Source: Ruminiclostridium sp. (GTDB taxonomy: Bacteria; Bacillota; Clostridia; Oscillospirales; Oscillospiraceae). Taken from it: a DNA stretch of 5,742 nucleotides. Below the pieces are notes generated by a model. That model was given only the letters and a program-made list of their open reading frames with translations. It was not told where the DNA came from and did not search any database. Both the position numbers and the translations under genes were made by a program. Below are positions 5,543 to 5,742 of this stretch, in pieces. The DNA lies in NCBI GenBank assembly GCA_021442645.1, contig JABUSR010000223.1, positions 1 to 5,742 on the forward strand. Direction: 5' to 3'. Within the stretch, counting starts at the first letter, position 1. The number at the start of each line of letters is the position of its first letter.

Positions 5543-5742
5543 ATGAGCAACGGCAGAATCGTGAAGGTTTCCGGGCCGCTGGTCGTGGCCGTGGGCCTGT
5601 CAGACGCCAACATGTCTGACGTGGTCCGCGTCGGCGAGCAGAGACTGATCGGCGAGATCCTGAATATGGATGGCGACTCCGCCTCCATCCAGGTCTATGA
5701 GGAGACTTCAGGCCTTGGGCCGGGCGCGGAGGTCATCACCAC
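5543..5742 (+). CDS. ntpA: V/A-type ATPase catalytic subunit A (5' part only)
   Basis: This is the start of the catalytic ATP-hydrolysing/synthesising subunit, three of which alternate with B in the head. Only the first 66 codons are in the window, out of an expected length near 590. The visible part is the N-terminal beta-barrel: GRIVKVSGPLVVAVGLSDAN at 4-23, then a short link to RLIGEILNMDGDSASIQVYE at 34-53, and ETSGLGPGAEV, a close match to the family pattern. The Walker A motif, the A-specific non-homologous insert and the catalytic glutamate all lie beyond the edge, so activity cannot be judged. ATG at 5543 follows AGAAGGG at 5527-5533 with good spacing. The gene follows ntpF as in other HIKECFABD operons, so B and D should come next. 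Confidence 0.97.
   Translation, partial: MSNGRIVKVSGPLVVAVGLSDANMSDVVRVGEQRLIGEILNMDGDSASIQVYEETSGLGPGAEVIT

Noticed and set aside
1..5742. CRISPR arrays, tRNA or rRNA genes, insertion sequences
   Set aside because: No regularly spaced repeats, cloverleaf-like or rRNA-like sequence, or transposase-like frame was seen on either strand.
1..5742. A novel system hidden in the operon
   Set aside because: All seven + strand genes match expected V/A-ATPase subunits in conventional order (H-I-K-E-C-F-A), with no inserted extra gene, fusion or broken frame.

Overview
The window holds the first seven genes of a bacterial V/A-type (NtpA family) rotary ATPase operon. All lie on the + strand and are preceded by about 690 bases of non-coding DNA. 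The compact GC-rich coding sequence, strong AGGAGG-type ribosome binding sites, a sigma-A-like promoter and a sodium-type proteolipid point to an anaerobic Gram-positive bacterium of the class Clostridia. A gut Oscillospiraceae/Ruminococcaceae-like organism is my best guess. This rests on general resemblance, not on a search.

Layout. 1-97 may carry the last codons of an upstream gene, with low confidence. 1-245 is rich in inverted repeats, the strongest being a 20-bp stem at 112-157. 246-580 is AT-rich and strongly pyrimidine-biased on the + strand, with no credible gene. A promoter (TTGCAA, 17 bp, TAAAAT) sits at 592-620 behind an A/T-tract that could act as an UP element. The operon then runs: subunit G/H (peripheral stalk, 687-1001), I (stator 'a' subunit, 1001-2959), K (proteolipid rotor ring, 2961-3455), E (peripheral stalk, 3496-4095), C (ring adaptor, 4148-5146), F (central shaft, 5139-5447) and the first 66 codons of A (catalytic subunit, 5543 to the window end). 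Subunits B and D are expected just downstream and are not visible.

How the genes work together. A (with B) forms the catalytic head. D and F form the central shaft, which C connects to the membrane ring of K. I provides the two ion half-channels, and E with G/H forms the peripheral stalks that hold the head still. The K subunit keeps every residue that coordinates Na+ in the Enterococcus hirae ring, so the machine probably moves Na+ rather than H+.

The content is mostly conventional and I see no sign of a previously undescribed system. The points most worth a second look are a cysteine-rich rotor subunit, a hairpin that buries the ribosome binding site and TTG start of the single-copy subunit C, and the unexplained structured region upstream of the operon. 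Gene symbols follow the common subunit letters; in E. hirae the F subunit is called ntpG and the G/H subunit ntpF.
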